Both the position numbers and the translations under genes were made by a program. Positions 53,682-64,000 of a stretch of 64,000 bases of DNA are shown here, piece after piece. The notes under the pieces were generated by a model. That model was not told the origin of the DNA and searched no databases. It saw only the letters and a program-made list of their open reading frames with translations. Source of the DNA: Pseudomonas sp. ADAK18 (GTDB taxonomy: Bacteria > Pseudomonadota > Gammaproteobacteria > Pseudomonadales > Pseudomonadaceae); assembly GCF_012935695.1 (NCBI RefSeq), contig NZ_CP052859.1:2211001-2275000 (forward strand), in the 5' to 3' direction. The first letter of the stretch is position 1; each line of letters starts with the position of its first letter.

Positions 53682-54125
53682 TTAGTTGATTTGCACCGAG
53701 CCGCCCTTGATGCGGTTGACTCCGCTGGAACGGCTGGACAGGTAGGCGCCCTGGATGATCACTTTGCCCGCGCGGGTCAGGGTGATGCTGGCTTTGCCGC
53801 AACGCAGCACGATCTCGCGTTCGGCGCTCAACTCCAGGCACTGCTCATCCAGTCGCACGCTGGCGACGGGAGCAGGTGCGGCCTGTGCGCCAAGCAGAAG
53901 ACCGATCACCAATGGACGGATCGGGTCGCCGTCTTCGAACATGAGCGCCACCGGGCTGCCGATATCCGCCGGGCTTAGCCGCGCGGTGCAACGAGCGACG
54001 ATGCCGCTGTTCGGGCACCCCGGGTAGGTGACCGTGGGCGCGCCGGCGTGCGGCAGTTCGAGCAAGGTGCCGATGACGACGCCGTCAATGCGGGCCAGGG
54101 TGGGTAGCGGGTGATGAACCGTCAT
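53682..54125 (-). CDS. DUF6484 T6SS spike-associated protein
   Basis: A 147-residue protein. The N-terminal part contains DGVVIGTLLELPHAGAPTVT, and ALMFEDGDPIRPLVIGLLLG resembles the phage-baseplate-type OB domain seen in VgrG Gp5 regions. The C-terminal strands (ERE-IVLRCGKASITLTRAGKV) resemble a short beta-helix. It lies between vgrG and the DUF2169 gene, as PA0096 does in P. aeruginosa. It may bridge the VgrG tip and the PAAR-like effector. Confidence 0.82.
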   Translation of the reverse strand: MTVHHPLPTLARIDGVVIGTLLELPHAGAPTVTYPGCPNSGIVARCTARLSPADIGSPVALMFEDGDPIRPLVIGLLLGAQAAPAPVASVRLDEQCLELSAEREIVLRCGKASITLTRAGKVIIQGAYLSSRSSGVNRIKGGSVQIN

Positions 54126-54142
54126 ATATATACCTCCATGTC

Positions 54143-56320
54143 CTAGTTCTGCAGGATCTTCTGCCCTTTGATCACCACGTTCTTGTTGGCCTTGATGTTG
54201 ATGGCACCGGAACCGTCGATGATGATGTTCTTGCCGCGAATCGTGATGGAACCGTCCTTTTTCATGGTGATGCTGGACGCGCCGGTGGTCAGGGTGATGG
54301 AGTCGCCGGCGGTGAGGGCAAAGTGCTTGCCAACGTCCAGGTTGTCGTTCTGCTTGATGCTTGTGGTTCGGTTTCGGTCGACGTCACGGGATTCGTTCTG
54401 GCCGATCTGGGTACTCTGGTTGCCGTTGATCTCGATCCCTTCGTTGCCTTTGACCGTTTCGTTACGGTTGCCCGTGATGTCGATGGTCTCGTTACCGCCT
54501 ACATCTTCGGTGCGGTTGCTGACGATGGTGATCTTTTCGTTGGCGCCGACCTTTTCCGTGCGGTTTGTACCGATAGTGATGGTCTCGTTGCTGCCCACGT
54601 GCTCGGTGCGATTGACACCGATGGTGATTTTCTCGTTATTGCCCACATCCTCGGTACGGTTCACACCGATGGAGATGGTTTCGTTGTTGTCCACAGTTTC
54701 TGTGCGGTCGTGTTTGACGTGTACGGTTTCGTCGTTGTCGATGGTCTTGCTGCGGTCATGACCAACCCAGTGAGTCTCGTCGTTCTCGACCTCAATGTCC
54801 TGGTTCTTCTCGGCATGAATAAACAGTTGCTCCTCGCCTTTTTTGTCCTCCATGCGGATTTCATTGAAGTTGGCGGGTGAGCCGTCTTTGCTTGAGCGGC
54901 TTTTCACTCCGCTCTGGGTGGCATTGGCCGGCAACTTGTAGGGCACCGTCTGTTCGGCGTTGTAGACACGACCGGTGATGATCGGCCGATCCGGGTCGCC
55001 TTCGAGGAAACTGACGATTACTTCCTGACCTATCCGCGGGATTTGCATGGCCCCCCAGTTCTTGCCGGCCCAGGCCTGGGACACGCGAATCCAGCAGGAG
55101 CTGTTTTCGTTGGATTGGTCATGGCGATCCCAGTGGAAGTGCACTTTGACCCGGCCATACTGGTCGGTCCAGATCTCCTCGCCACTGGGGCCAACCACCA
55201 CGGCAGTCTGCGGCCCGCGGACGATGGTCATGGGGGTCAGGGGGAGGGGACGGAAGGCCTGGCTGGCATCCATGCAGTCCAGCTCGCTGATGAACTGTTC
55301 GGCCAGTTCCAAGTGTCCGCTTTCATAGAGTTCCTGGCGGATCTGATAGCGTGCGACCACAATCAGGTATTCGCGGTTCTGGTCCGCACGGTCGTAGCCC
55401 GTCAGCTTGAACAAATGGCCGGAGCCCAGGCCCCGGGTGCAGCCGCGCAATTGCACGCGCTCGAACTGGCTATGAATGGCTTCGATGCGGGTACGCGCGT
55501 AGTGCTCGCCATCGTTGCTTTGTACGTATTCACCGGGATAGTCGTAAAGCGGATAATCGCCGTTGCTGTGGTTGCGCTGCACACTGGAGCGCACATCAAG
55601 GTTGGCGCGAGGACGCTGGAAGTCATAGTCGTTCAGCGCCAGCGAACCGGATTGTACTTCCCGTGCCAGTTGCCAATCGTAGAAATGATCGCGCTCACGC
55701 ATTTGCCGATCGGGGGGATAGAAGGGCACCGAGTCGTAGTCTGCGGCGGTGGAGTGGGCACCATAGGCGTCGGCCAACACCAGGATATGGCGCGCCTTTT
55801 CGTGGCGAAAGTAATAATAGATGCCTTCCTGCTCCATCAACCGACTGACAAAGTCGAAGCTGGTTTCGCGGTACTGCACGCAATATTCCCACTCGTGGTA
55901 GCTGCCGCTCAGGCTGTCTTCGAAGTCGGAGAAACCGAGGTCGCGAAATACCTGCTTGATGATGTCCGGCACCGTCTTATTCTGGAAAATCCGGCAATCC
56001 GAGGTACGCGTGAGCAGCCAGAACCAGGGCCGCAGGCTGACGCGGTAGCCCGCAAACTGGCCATGGCCGGTCAGTTGTCGGCAACTGCCGACAATGCCGT
56101 GAAAGTAGCGATATCCACCCTCGAACAGTTCCAGGGTCAGGCCCATCGGCTTGCCCAGCAACTGGTCGAACTTGATCGCCTGGTCTTCGGAGGTGAGATC
56201 CAATTCGTAGTGGAACAAGCGCCCCAGTTCTTCACTGCCTGCCATGCTCTGCAGCAACAGGACATCGCCGCCGAGGGGACTGTCGACCTGCACCCAGCGA
56301 GTGTTTTGCGTTATTGCCAT
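54143..56320 (-). CDS. vgrG: T6SS spike protein VgrG (VgrG1b type)
   Basis: A 725-residue protein: a gp27-like head (DVLLLQSMAGSEELGRLFHY), a Gp5 OB domain (GRVKVHFHWDRHDQSNENSS, then IPRIGQEVIVSFLEGDPDRP) and a long beta-helix of 16-residue repeats (about residues 513-666). A short C-terminal strand region ends in KGQKILQN. The start ATG 56320 has GGAAGG upstream; the in-frame ATG at 56398 lacks a site. No extra toxin domain is fused, so the cargo is the PAAR-like nuclease downstream. The T6SS core genes are not in the window. Confidence 0.95.
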   Translation of the reverse strand: MAITQNTRWVQVDSPLGGDVLLLQSMAGSEELGRLFHYELDLTSEDQAIKFDQLLGKPMGLTLELFEGGYRYFHGIVGSCRQLTGHGQFAGYRVSLRPWFWLLTRTSDCRIFQNKTVPDIIKQVFRDLGFSDFEDSLSGSYHEWEYCVQYRETSFDFVSRLMEQEGIYYYFRHEKARHILVLADAYGAHSTAADYDSVPFYPPDRQMRERDHFYDWQLAREVQSGSLALNDYDFQRPRANLDVRSSVQRNHSNGDYPLYDYPGEYVQSNDGEHYARTRIEAIHSQFERVQLRGCTRGLGSGHLFKLTGYDRADQNREYLIVVARYQIRQELYESGHLELAEQFISELDCMDASQAFRPLPLTPMTIVRGPQTAVVVGPSGEEIWTDQYGRVKVHFHWDRHDQSNENSSCWIRVSQAWAGKNWGAMQIPRIGQEVIVSFLEGDPDRPIITGRVYNAEQTVPYKLPANATQSGVKSRSSKDGSPANFNEIRMEDKKGEEQLFIHAEKNQDIEVENDETHWVGHDRSKTIDNDETVHVKHDRTETVDNNETISIGVNRTEDVGNNEKITIGVNRTEHVGSNETITIGTNRTEKVGANEKITIVSNRTEDVGGNETIDITGNRNETVKGNEGIEINGNQSTQIGQNESRDVDRNRTTSIKQNDNLDVGKHFALTAGDSITLTTGASSITMKKDGSITIRGKNIIIDGSGAINIKANKNVVIKGQKILQN
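54323..54784 (-). repeat. 16-residue repeats encoding the VgrG beta-helix
   Basis: About nine and a half tandem 16-residue units of the type NNETISIGVNRTEDVG, each made of two 8-residue halves. They are most regular in the middle and degenerate towards the C-terminal side. They build the triangular prism of the spike. Confidence 0.9.
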
Positions 56321-56560
56321 ATTTGCCTTCCAAGTTGGCGTAGCACCTAGAGTTTTAGCGTATCTGGCCGCAGAATCAAATGCTCGGTTGCGATTCAAGG
56401 GTGGGACGGGAGATTAGGGAGGCGCATCCCAGGACCCAGCTTGCGGCTTTGCCGTCAGACGTAATCCTTGCCAGGGGCTTTATGAGTGGTCTATCCGCAA
56501 AAAACACACTGCGTCGAGACCTCACCGGTATCTACCAACAGCGCTAATCAGGAGAAGTGA
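56321..56560. other. Intergenic region between vgrG and the flavodoxin-like gene
   Basis: 240 bp holding divergent promoters. No gene or strong repeat is seen. It is the left limit of the segment that contains the flavodoxin-like gene and the prn cluster. Confidence 0.4.
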
Positions 56561-57250
56561 ATGACTATCGTCGCAATTGTGTATTCATCTGGACAAGGCC
56601 ATACCCGGACTGTTGCTGAGCATGTTAGGCGCGGCTCAGAAATGATCGAGGGAACCTATGCGGAACTCATCGAGATCATACCTGCCCAGATTGACAATGC
56701 TGGCAGATGGCGTGACGACGAGATCATGAAGCGGCTACTGGCGGCTGACGCCATCGTTTTCGGCGCGCCCACCTATATGGGATCCGCGCATGGATTGTTT
56801 AAGCTATTCCTTGAGGCTGGCATCGTGCCTTGGCGCAGCCAGGAGTGGAAGGACAAAATAGCGGCTGGGTTCACAAACTCAGGGTCGCGCTCCGGCGATA
56901 AGCTCGTAACACTTCAGCAGATGTCGATTTTTGCAGCGCAAATGGGAATGATGTGGGTGAGCGCCGGGGATCTGCCTGGTGGCTGCTACACCGATGGCGG
57001 TTTCACCGACGTCAATGTCAACGGATCATGGCTAGGTCTAATGACCCAAAGCTTGAATGATAGCCCGCTGGAGAACGCTCCACACCCAGGCGATAGACTT
57101 AGCGCAGAACGTTTTGGACGGAGAGTTGCTCGGGCGACGGCACGTTGGGCAGTAGGTGCGGACCGGTTTCCTCCCCAACGGATCGACGCACAGGAGAACA
57201 GGCGGCGGAATCTTGCTGGGATCGACGAATGGCAACGGTTTGACGACTGA
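56561..57250 (+). CDS. Flavodoxin-fold NAD(P)H-dependent oxidoreductase
   Basis: A 229-residue protein of the WrbA/flavodoxin type. The FMN phosphate loop is IVYSSGQGHTRTVAEHV. The isoalloxazine loops include FGAPTYMGSAHGLFK and AAGFTNSGSRSGDKL, and the GDLPGGCYTDGGFTDVN segment resembles WrbA-like quinone reductases. The start ATG 56561 has AGGAGA upstream. It precedes prnA by 585 bp of remnant sequence. A supply of reduced flavin to the Prn halogenases is conceivable but unproven; WrbA-type proteins hold FMN tightly. Confidence 0.88.
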   Translation: MTIVAIVYSSGQGHTRTVAEHVRRGSEMIEGTYAELIEIIPAQIDNAGRWRDDEIMKRLLAADAIVFGAPTYMGSAHGLFKLFLEAGIVPWRSQEWKDKIAAGFTNSGSRSGDKLVTLQQMSIFAAQMGMMWVSAGDLPGGCYTDGGFTDVNVNGSWLGLMTQSLNDSPLENAPHPGDRLSAERFGRRVARATARWAVGADRFPPQRIDAQENRRRNLAGIDEWQRFDD

Positions 57251-57268
57251 CATCAGCCTCGATGAATG

Positions 57269-57299
57269 ACTGGCCATGAACACGGAGTACATGGCCAGT
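57269..57299. terminator. Hairpin after the flavodoxin-like gene
   Basis: ACTGGCCATG (57269-57278) and CATGGCCAGT (57290-57299) pair perfectly with an 11-nt loop, 18 bp after the stop codon. There is no T tract, so termination would be rho-dependent or weak. Confidence 0.5.
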
Positions 57300-57535
57300 T
57301 GAGGAGAGTGGCCTCCCATTTCCAGATTACGAATCTCTGGCAGCTCTATCAGCGTTCCAATGGACGTAATGCATCGTCGCTCTCCTGTGCCGTTTCCAGG
57401 GTCCGGGCAACCAAGGCCTTGGCCCAATGAAACTGCATGCACTAGCGAACAGACACCTGGATCGTGCATTCATACAGTGCCTGAGATCATAGTCGGGAAC
57501 ATCGTCGCGCGAGACATAAGCGCAGGAGCGTCAGG

Positions 57536-57673
57536 ATGCATATCTGCCTGATCGGCCTGGGTCGATTGGGGATCAGCACGTTTACCGTCGGTCTGTTAGC
57601 CTCACTGGCACGCGACTGCAATCTGCCTGAGTGCACACGGACCTGGCAGGGGAGCACTGCCATCGCGGTCTAG
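57536..57673 (+). pseudogene. Possible degraded N-terminus of an MFS transporter
   Basis: A 45-residue frame with AGGAG seven bases before its ATG. It reads MHICLIGLGRLGISTF and then TVGLLASLARDCNLPE. The pattern of a first membrane segment with FxxxGLLxxLARDxxLP resembles MFS drug transporters that start FVIMGLLPxxARDL. It stops at TAG after 45 codons, and no continuation is seen. The resemblance is weak. Confidence 0.3.
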
Positions 57674-60516
<2,843 letters not shown>

Positions 60517-60558
60517 CGCACACGGACATGTGTTATCTCACAAGGAGAGTGTACTCCC

Positions 60559-62280
60559 ATGACTCAGAAGAGCCCCGCGAACGGGCGCGATAGCAACCAT
60601 TTCGATGTGATCATCCTCGGCTCGGGCATGTCCGGCACCCAGATGGGGGCCATCTTGGCCAAAAAGCAGTTTCGTGTGCTGATCATCGAAGAGTCGTCGC
60701 ACCCGCGGTTCACGATCGGCGAATCGTCGATTCCCGAGACGTCTCTTATGAACCGCATCATCGCTGATCGCTACGACATTCCGGAGCTCGATCACATCAC
60801 GTCGTTCTACTCGACACAACGTTACGTCTCGTCGAGCACGGGCATCAAGCGCAACTTCGGCTTCGTGTTTCACAAGCCTGGCCAGGAGCACGACCCGAAG
60901 GAGTTCACGCAGTGCGTCATTCCCGAGCTGCCGTGGGGGCCGGAGAGCCATTATTACCGGCAAGACGTCGACGCCTACTTGTTGCAAGCCGCCATTAAAT
61001 ACGGCTGCAACGTCCGCCAGAAGACTAGCGTGACCGAATACCACGCCGATAAAGACGGCGTTGCGGTCACCACCGCCCAAGGCGAACGGTTCACCGGCCG
61101 GTACATGATCGACTGCGGAGGACCCCGCGCGCCGCTCGCGACCAAGTTCAAGCTCCGCGAAGAACCGTGTCGCTTCAAGACGCACTCGCGCAGCCTCTAC
61201 ACGCACATGCTCGGGGTCAAGCCGTTCGACGACATCTTCAAGGTCAAAGGGCAGCGCTGGCGCTGGCACGAGGGGACCCTGCACCACATGTTCGAGGGCG
61301 GCTGGCTCTGGGTGATTCCGTTCAACAACCACCCGCGGTCGACCAACAACCTGGTGAGCGTCGGCCTGCAGCTCGACCCGCGTGTCTACCCAAAAACGGA
61401 CATCTCGGCGCAGCAGGAGTTCGACGAGTTCCTCGCGCGATTCCCAAGCATCGGCGCGCAGTTCAAGGACGCCGTGCCGGTGCGCGACTGGGTCAAGACC
61501 GACCGCCTGCAATTCTCGTCAAGCGCCTGTGTCGGCGACCGCTACTGCCTGATGCTGCATGCGAACGGGTTCATCGACCCGCTCTTCTCGCGGGGGCTTG
61601 AGAACACCGCGGTGACCATCCACGCGCTCGCGGCGCGCCTCATCAAGGCGCTGCGCGACGACGACTTCTCTCCCGAGCGCTTCGAGTACATCGAGCGCCT
61701 GCAGCAAAAGCTTTTGGACCACAACGACGACTTCGTCAGCTGCTGCTACACGGCGTTCTCGAACTTCCGCCTATGGAACGCGTTCCACAGGCTGTGGGCG
61801 GTCGGCACAATCCTCGGGCAGTTCCGGCTCGTGCAAGCCCACGCGAGGTACCGCGCGTCGCGCGACGAGGCTGACCTCGATCACCTCGACAACAACCCCC
61901 CGTATCTCGGGTACCTGTGCGCGGACATGGAGGAGTACTACCAGTTGTTCAACGACGCCAAAGCCGAGGTCGAGGCCGTGAGCGCCGGGCGCAAGCCAGC
62001 CGAGGAGGCCGCGGCGCGGATTCACGCCCTCATTGAAGAACGAGACTTCGCCAAGCCGATGCTCGGCTTCGGGTACTGCATCACCGGGGACAAGCCGCAG
62101 CTCAACAACTCGAAGTACAGCCTACTGCCGGCGATGAAGCTGATGTACTGGACGCAAACCAGCGCGCCGGCAGAGGTGAAAAAGTACTTCGACTATAACC
62201 CGATGTTCGCGTTGCTCAAGGCGTACATCACGACCCGCGTCGGCAGAAGTAGCCGGCCGACGACGACAAAAAAACGATGA
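60559..62280 (+). CDS. prnC: Monodechloroaminopyrrolnitrin 3-halogenase PrnC
   Basis: A 573-residue FADH2-dependent halogenase that chlorinates the pyrrole ring to give aminopyrrolnitrin. FAD motif ILGSGMSGTQMGAILA; flavin/halide region GGWLWVIPFNNHPRSTNN; LMLHANGFIDPLFSRGLENT. AAGGAGAG lies before ATG 60559. The C-terminus reads RVGRSSRPTTTKKR and runs into prnD by ATGA. The PrnC I remember is 567 residues and ends in GLALKK, so a small deletion here seems to have removed the stop and added a basic tail. Confidence 0.97.
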   Translation: MTQKSPANGRDSNHFDVIILGSGMSGTQMGAILAKKQFRVLIIEESSHPRFTIGESSIPETSLMNRIIADRYDIPELDHITSFYSTQRYVSSSTGIKRNFGFVFHKPGQEHDPKEFTQCVIPELPWGPESHYYRQDVDAYLLQAAIKYGCNVRQKTSVTEYHADKDGVAVTTAQGERFTGRYMIDCGGPRAPLATKFKLREEPCRFKTHSRSLYTHMLGVKPFDDIFKVKGQRWRWHEGTLHHMFEGGWLWVIPFNNHPRSTNNLVSVGLQLDPRVYPKTDISAQQEFDEFLARFPSIGAQFKDAVPVRDWVKTDRLQFSSSACVGDRYCLMLHANGFIDPLFSRGLENTAVTIHALAARLIKALRDDDFSPERFEYIERLQQKLLDHNDDFVSCCYTAFSNFRLWNAFHRLWAVGTILGQFRLVQAHARYRASRDEADLDHLDNNPPYLGYLCADMEEYYQLFNDAKAEVEAVSAGRKPAEEAAARIHALIEERDFAKPMLGFGYCITGDKPQLNNSKYSLLPAMKLMYWTQTSAPAEVKKYFDYNPMFALLKAYITTRVGRSSRPTTTKKR

Positions 62281-63368
62281 ACGACATTCAATTGGATCAA
62301 GCGAGCGTCAAGAAGCATCCTTCGGGGGCGTACGACGCGACCACGCGCCTGGCCGCGAGCTGGTACGTCGTGATGCGCTCGGACGATCTCAAGGGCAAGC
62401 CGACGGAGTTGACGCTCTTCGGCCGTCCATACGTGGCGTGGCGCGGAGCGACGGGGCGGGCCGTGGTGATGGACCGCCACTGCTCGCACCTAGGCGCGAA
62501 CCTGGCTGACGGGACGGTCAAGGACGGGTGCATCCAGTGCCCGTTTCACCACTGGCGGTACGACGAGCAGGGCCAGTGCGTTCACATCCCCGGCCACAGC
62601 CAGGCGGTGCTCCGGCTTGAGCCCGTGCCGCGTGGGGCGCGCCAGCCGACGTTGGTTACCGTCGAACGATACGGCTACGTGTGGGCCTGGTACGGCTCCC
62701 CGCAGCCGCTGCACCCGCTGCCCGAAATCGCCGCGGCCGACGTCGACAACGGCGACTTTATGCACCTTCACTTCGCGTTCGAGACGACGACGGCGGTCTT
62801 GCGGATCATCGAGAACTTCTATGACGCGCAGCACGCGACCCCCGTGCACGCGCTCCCGGTCTCGGCCTTCGAGCTCAAGCTCTTTGACGATTGGCGCCAG
62901 TGGCCGGAGGTTGAGTCGCTGGCCCAGGCGGGCGCGTGGTTCGGTGCCGGGATCGACTTCACCGTGGACCGGTACTTCGGCCCCCTCGGCATGCTGTCGC
63001 GCGCGCTCGGCCTGAACATGTCGCAGATGAACCTGCACTTCGATGGCTACCCCGGCGGGTGCGTCATGACCGTCGCCCTGGACGGAGACTTCAAATACAA
63101 GCTGCTCCAGTGTGTGACGCCGGTGAGCGACGGCAGGAACGTCATGCACATGCTCATCTCGATCAAGAAGGTGGGCGGTGCCCTGCGCCGCGCGACCGAC
63201 TTCGTGCTGTTCGGGCTGCAGACCAGACAGGCAGCGGGGTACGACGTCAAAATCTGGAACGGGATGAAGCCGGACGGCGGCGGCGCGTACAGCAAGTACG
63301 ACAAGCTCGTGCTCAAGTACCGTGCGTTCTACCGGGGCTGGGTCGACCGCGTCGCGAGCGAGCGGTGA
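62277..63368 (+). CDS. prnD: Aminopyrrolnitrin oxygenase PrnD
   Basis: A 363-residue Rieske oxygenase that oxidises the amino group of aminopyrrolnitrin to the nitro group of pyrrolnitrin. The Rieske cluster ligands are Cys69 and His71 (DRHCSHLGAN) and Cys88 and His91 (IQCPFHHWRY). The mononuclear iron histidines are in ENFYDAQHATPVHALP (His186, His191). It needs reduced flavin or another electron donor. ATGA overlap with prnC. The stop overlaps the start of the truncated prnF. Confidence 0.98.
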   Translation: MNDIQLDQASVKKHPSGAYDATTRLAASWYVVMRSDDLKGKPTELTLFGRPYVAWRGATGRAVVMDRHCSHLGANLADGTVKDGCIQCPFHHWRYDEQGQCVHIPGHSQAVLRLEPVPRGARQPTLVTVERYGYVWAWYGSPQPLHPLPEIAAADVDNGDFMHLHFAFETTTAVLRIIENFYDAQHATPVHALPVSAFELKLFDDWRQWPEVESLAQAGAWFGAGIDFTVDRYFGPLGMLSRALGLNMSQMNLHFDGYPGGCVMTVALDGDFKYKLLQCVTPVSDGRNVMHMLISIKKVGGALRRATDFVLFGLQTRQAAGYDVKIWNGMKPDGGGAYSKYDKLVLKYRAFYRGWVDRVASER

Positions 63369-63526
63369 TGCGTGAAGCTGAGCCGGTCTCGGCCGCGTTG
63401 CTCCGCCAGGCGCTCGCGAACCTGGCGAGCGGCGTCACGGTCATCACGGCGTACGGCGTGGCGGGCCCGCTTGGGCTCATGGCCACCAGCTTCGTGTCGG
63501 TGTCGTTCTTTGCGAGGTATTCATGA
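63368..63526 (+). pseudogene. prnF: Truncated PrnF-like flavin reductase
   Basis: A 52-residue frame that begins like the flavin reductase family (LRQALANLASGVTVITAYG, then LGLMATSFVSVSF). Full-length reductases of this family have about 160 or more residues. Here the sequence breaks after SFVSVS and ends in FFARYS. The start ATG 63368 overlaps the prnD stop, so the remnant is still at its ancestral place in the operon. In P. protegens, PrnF supplies reduced flavin to PrnD. The fragment lacks the rest of the flavin-binding domain and should be inactive. Confidence 0.85.
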
Positions 63527-64000
63527 CTATCTGGCTGCTGCAACTCGTTCTGGTGATCGCGCTCTGCAACGTCTGCGGCCGCATTGCCGAACGGCTCGGC
63601 CAGTGCGCGGTCGTCGGCGAGATCGCGGCCGGTTTGCTGTTGGGGCCTTCGCTGTTCGGCGTAATCGCACCGAGTTTCTACGACGCATTGTTCGGCCCAC
63701 GTGCGCTGTCAGCGATGGCGCAAGTCAGCGAAGTCGGCCTGGTACTGCTGATGTTTCAGGTCGGTCTGCATATGGAGTTGGGCGAGACGCTGCGCGGCAA
63801 GCGGTGGCGCATGCCCGTCGCGATCGCAGCGGGCGGGTTCGCTGCACCGGCCGCGATCGGTATGATCATCGCCACCGCCTCGAAAGACACGCTCGCCAGC
63901 GACGTACCGGCGCTGCCCTATGTGCTCTTCTGCGGTGTCGCACTTGCGGTGTCAGCGCTTCCGGTGATGGCGCGCATCATCGACGACCTGGCGCTCAGCG
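63523..64000 (+). CDS. Cation:proton antiporter (CPA2/KefB family), N-terminal part
   Basis: The gene starts at ATG 63523, overlapping the prnF remnant by ATGA, and runs off the right edge after 159 codons. The sequence shows CPA2 features: a first membrane segment (LLQLVLVIALCNVCGRIAER), GEIAAGLLLGPSLFGVIAPS, EVGLVLLMFQVGLHMELGE and the discontinuous-helix region FCGVALAVSALPVMARIIDD. It looks intact at its N-terminus. It could export cations or take part in tolerance to pyrrolnitrin, but nothing in the sequence shows this. Confidence 0.9.
   Translation, partial: MTIWLLQLVLVIALCNVCGRIAERLGQCAVVGEIAAGLLLGPSLFGVIAPSFYDALFGPRALSAMAQVSEVGLVLLMFQVGLHMELGETLRGKRWRMPVAIAAGGFAAPAAIGMIIATASKDTLASDVPALPYVLFCGVALAVSALPVMARIIDDLALS

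Noticed and set aside
55043..56350. Open frame of 435 codons on the plus strand
   Set aside because: Antisense to vgrG; no domain seen and no ribosome-binding site of note.
63368..63526. Complete small protein rather than a truncated gene
   Set aside because: The 48 recognisable residues match only the first part of flavin reductases and the last residues depart from the family, so truncation is the better reading.

Overview
The window looks like chromosome from a Pseudomonas of the P. fluorescens group. It carries a P. fluorescens-type hpd, several copies of the REP-based palindromic repeats common in that group, a P. aeruginosa-like VgrG1b/Tse7 type VI secretion module, and a pyrrolnitrin (prn) cluster. 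Genes are dense and GC-rich. No rRNA, tRNA, CRISPR array, integrase or transposase was found.

Layout. 1-760: 5' part of a CSS-motif EAL phosphodiesterase (minus strand, runs off the window). 1260-5079: hpd, an EamA/RarD permease divergent from an Lrp regulator, and an aldo/keto reductase. 5214-7594: an overlapping three-gene minus-strand operon with a lipoprotein and two small membrane proteins of unknown function. 7653-9357: a divergent LysR/SDR pair. 9487-13297: an ACS-family MFS permease, a CdaR-type regulator and a glycerate kinase, suggesting sugar-diacid or glycerate use. 13294-17597: a minus-strand cluster with a LuxR regulator, an outer-membrane barrel, an MFS permease and a class II HDAC-like amidohydrolase.

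18621-31443: a cell-surface signalling import system. It has an ECF sigma factor and FecR anti-sigma (ATGA overlap), a transducer TonB-dependent receptor with an STN domain, a second TonB receptor, and a YejABEF-like peptide ABC importer. The two receptor genes and the ABC operon are each preceded by the same two-part element, CCCTATAAAAA and then GCWCAT at exactly the same spacing. This is probably the promoter of the local ECF sigma factor. Each copy is accompanied by a hairpin with an 11-nt loop.

31502-36458: a complete deoxyribose-use locus (kinase, permease, mutarotase-like protein, DeoR regulator, DeoC aldolase) with two related 16-bp operator-like palindromes. 36719-40191: a pqiAABC lipid-transport operon. 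40351-46204: an RND tripartite efflux operon with the outer-membrane gene first. 46441-48051: a gamma-glutamyltransferase without a signal peptide.

48075-56320: a T6SS effector module on the minus strand in the order vgrG, DUF6484, DUF2169, ketoacyl-synthase-like, PAAR-like/GHH2 nuclease, immunity candidate, TIGR02270. This matches P. aeruginosa PA0095-PA0101 (VgrG1b-Tse7-Tsi7) as I remember it. 56561-57250 encodes a flavodoxin-like oxidoreductase and 57251-57835 holds gene remnants. 57836-63368 is prnABCD for pyrrolnitrin. It is followed at once by a prnF-like flavin reductase cut short after about 48 residues, and then, overlapping by ATGA, by a CPA2 cation/proton antiporter that runs off the window. 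The prn segment therefore has remnants on both sides, as expected of a transferred island.
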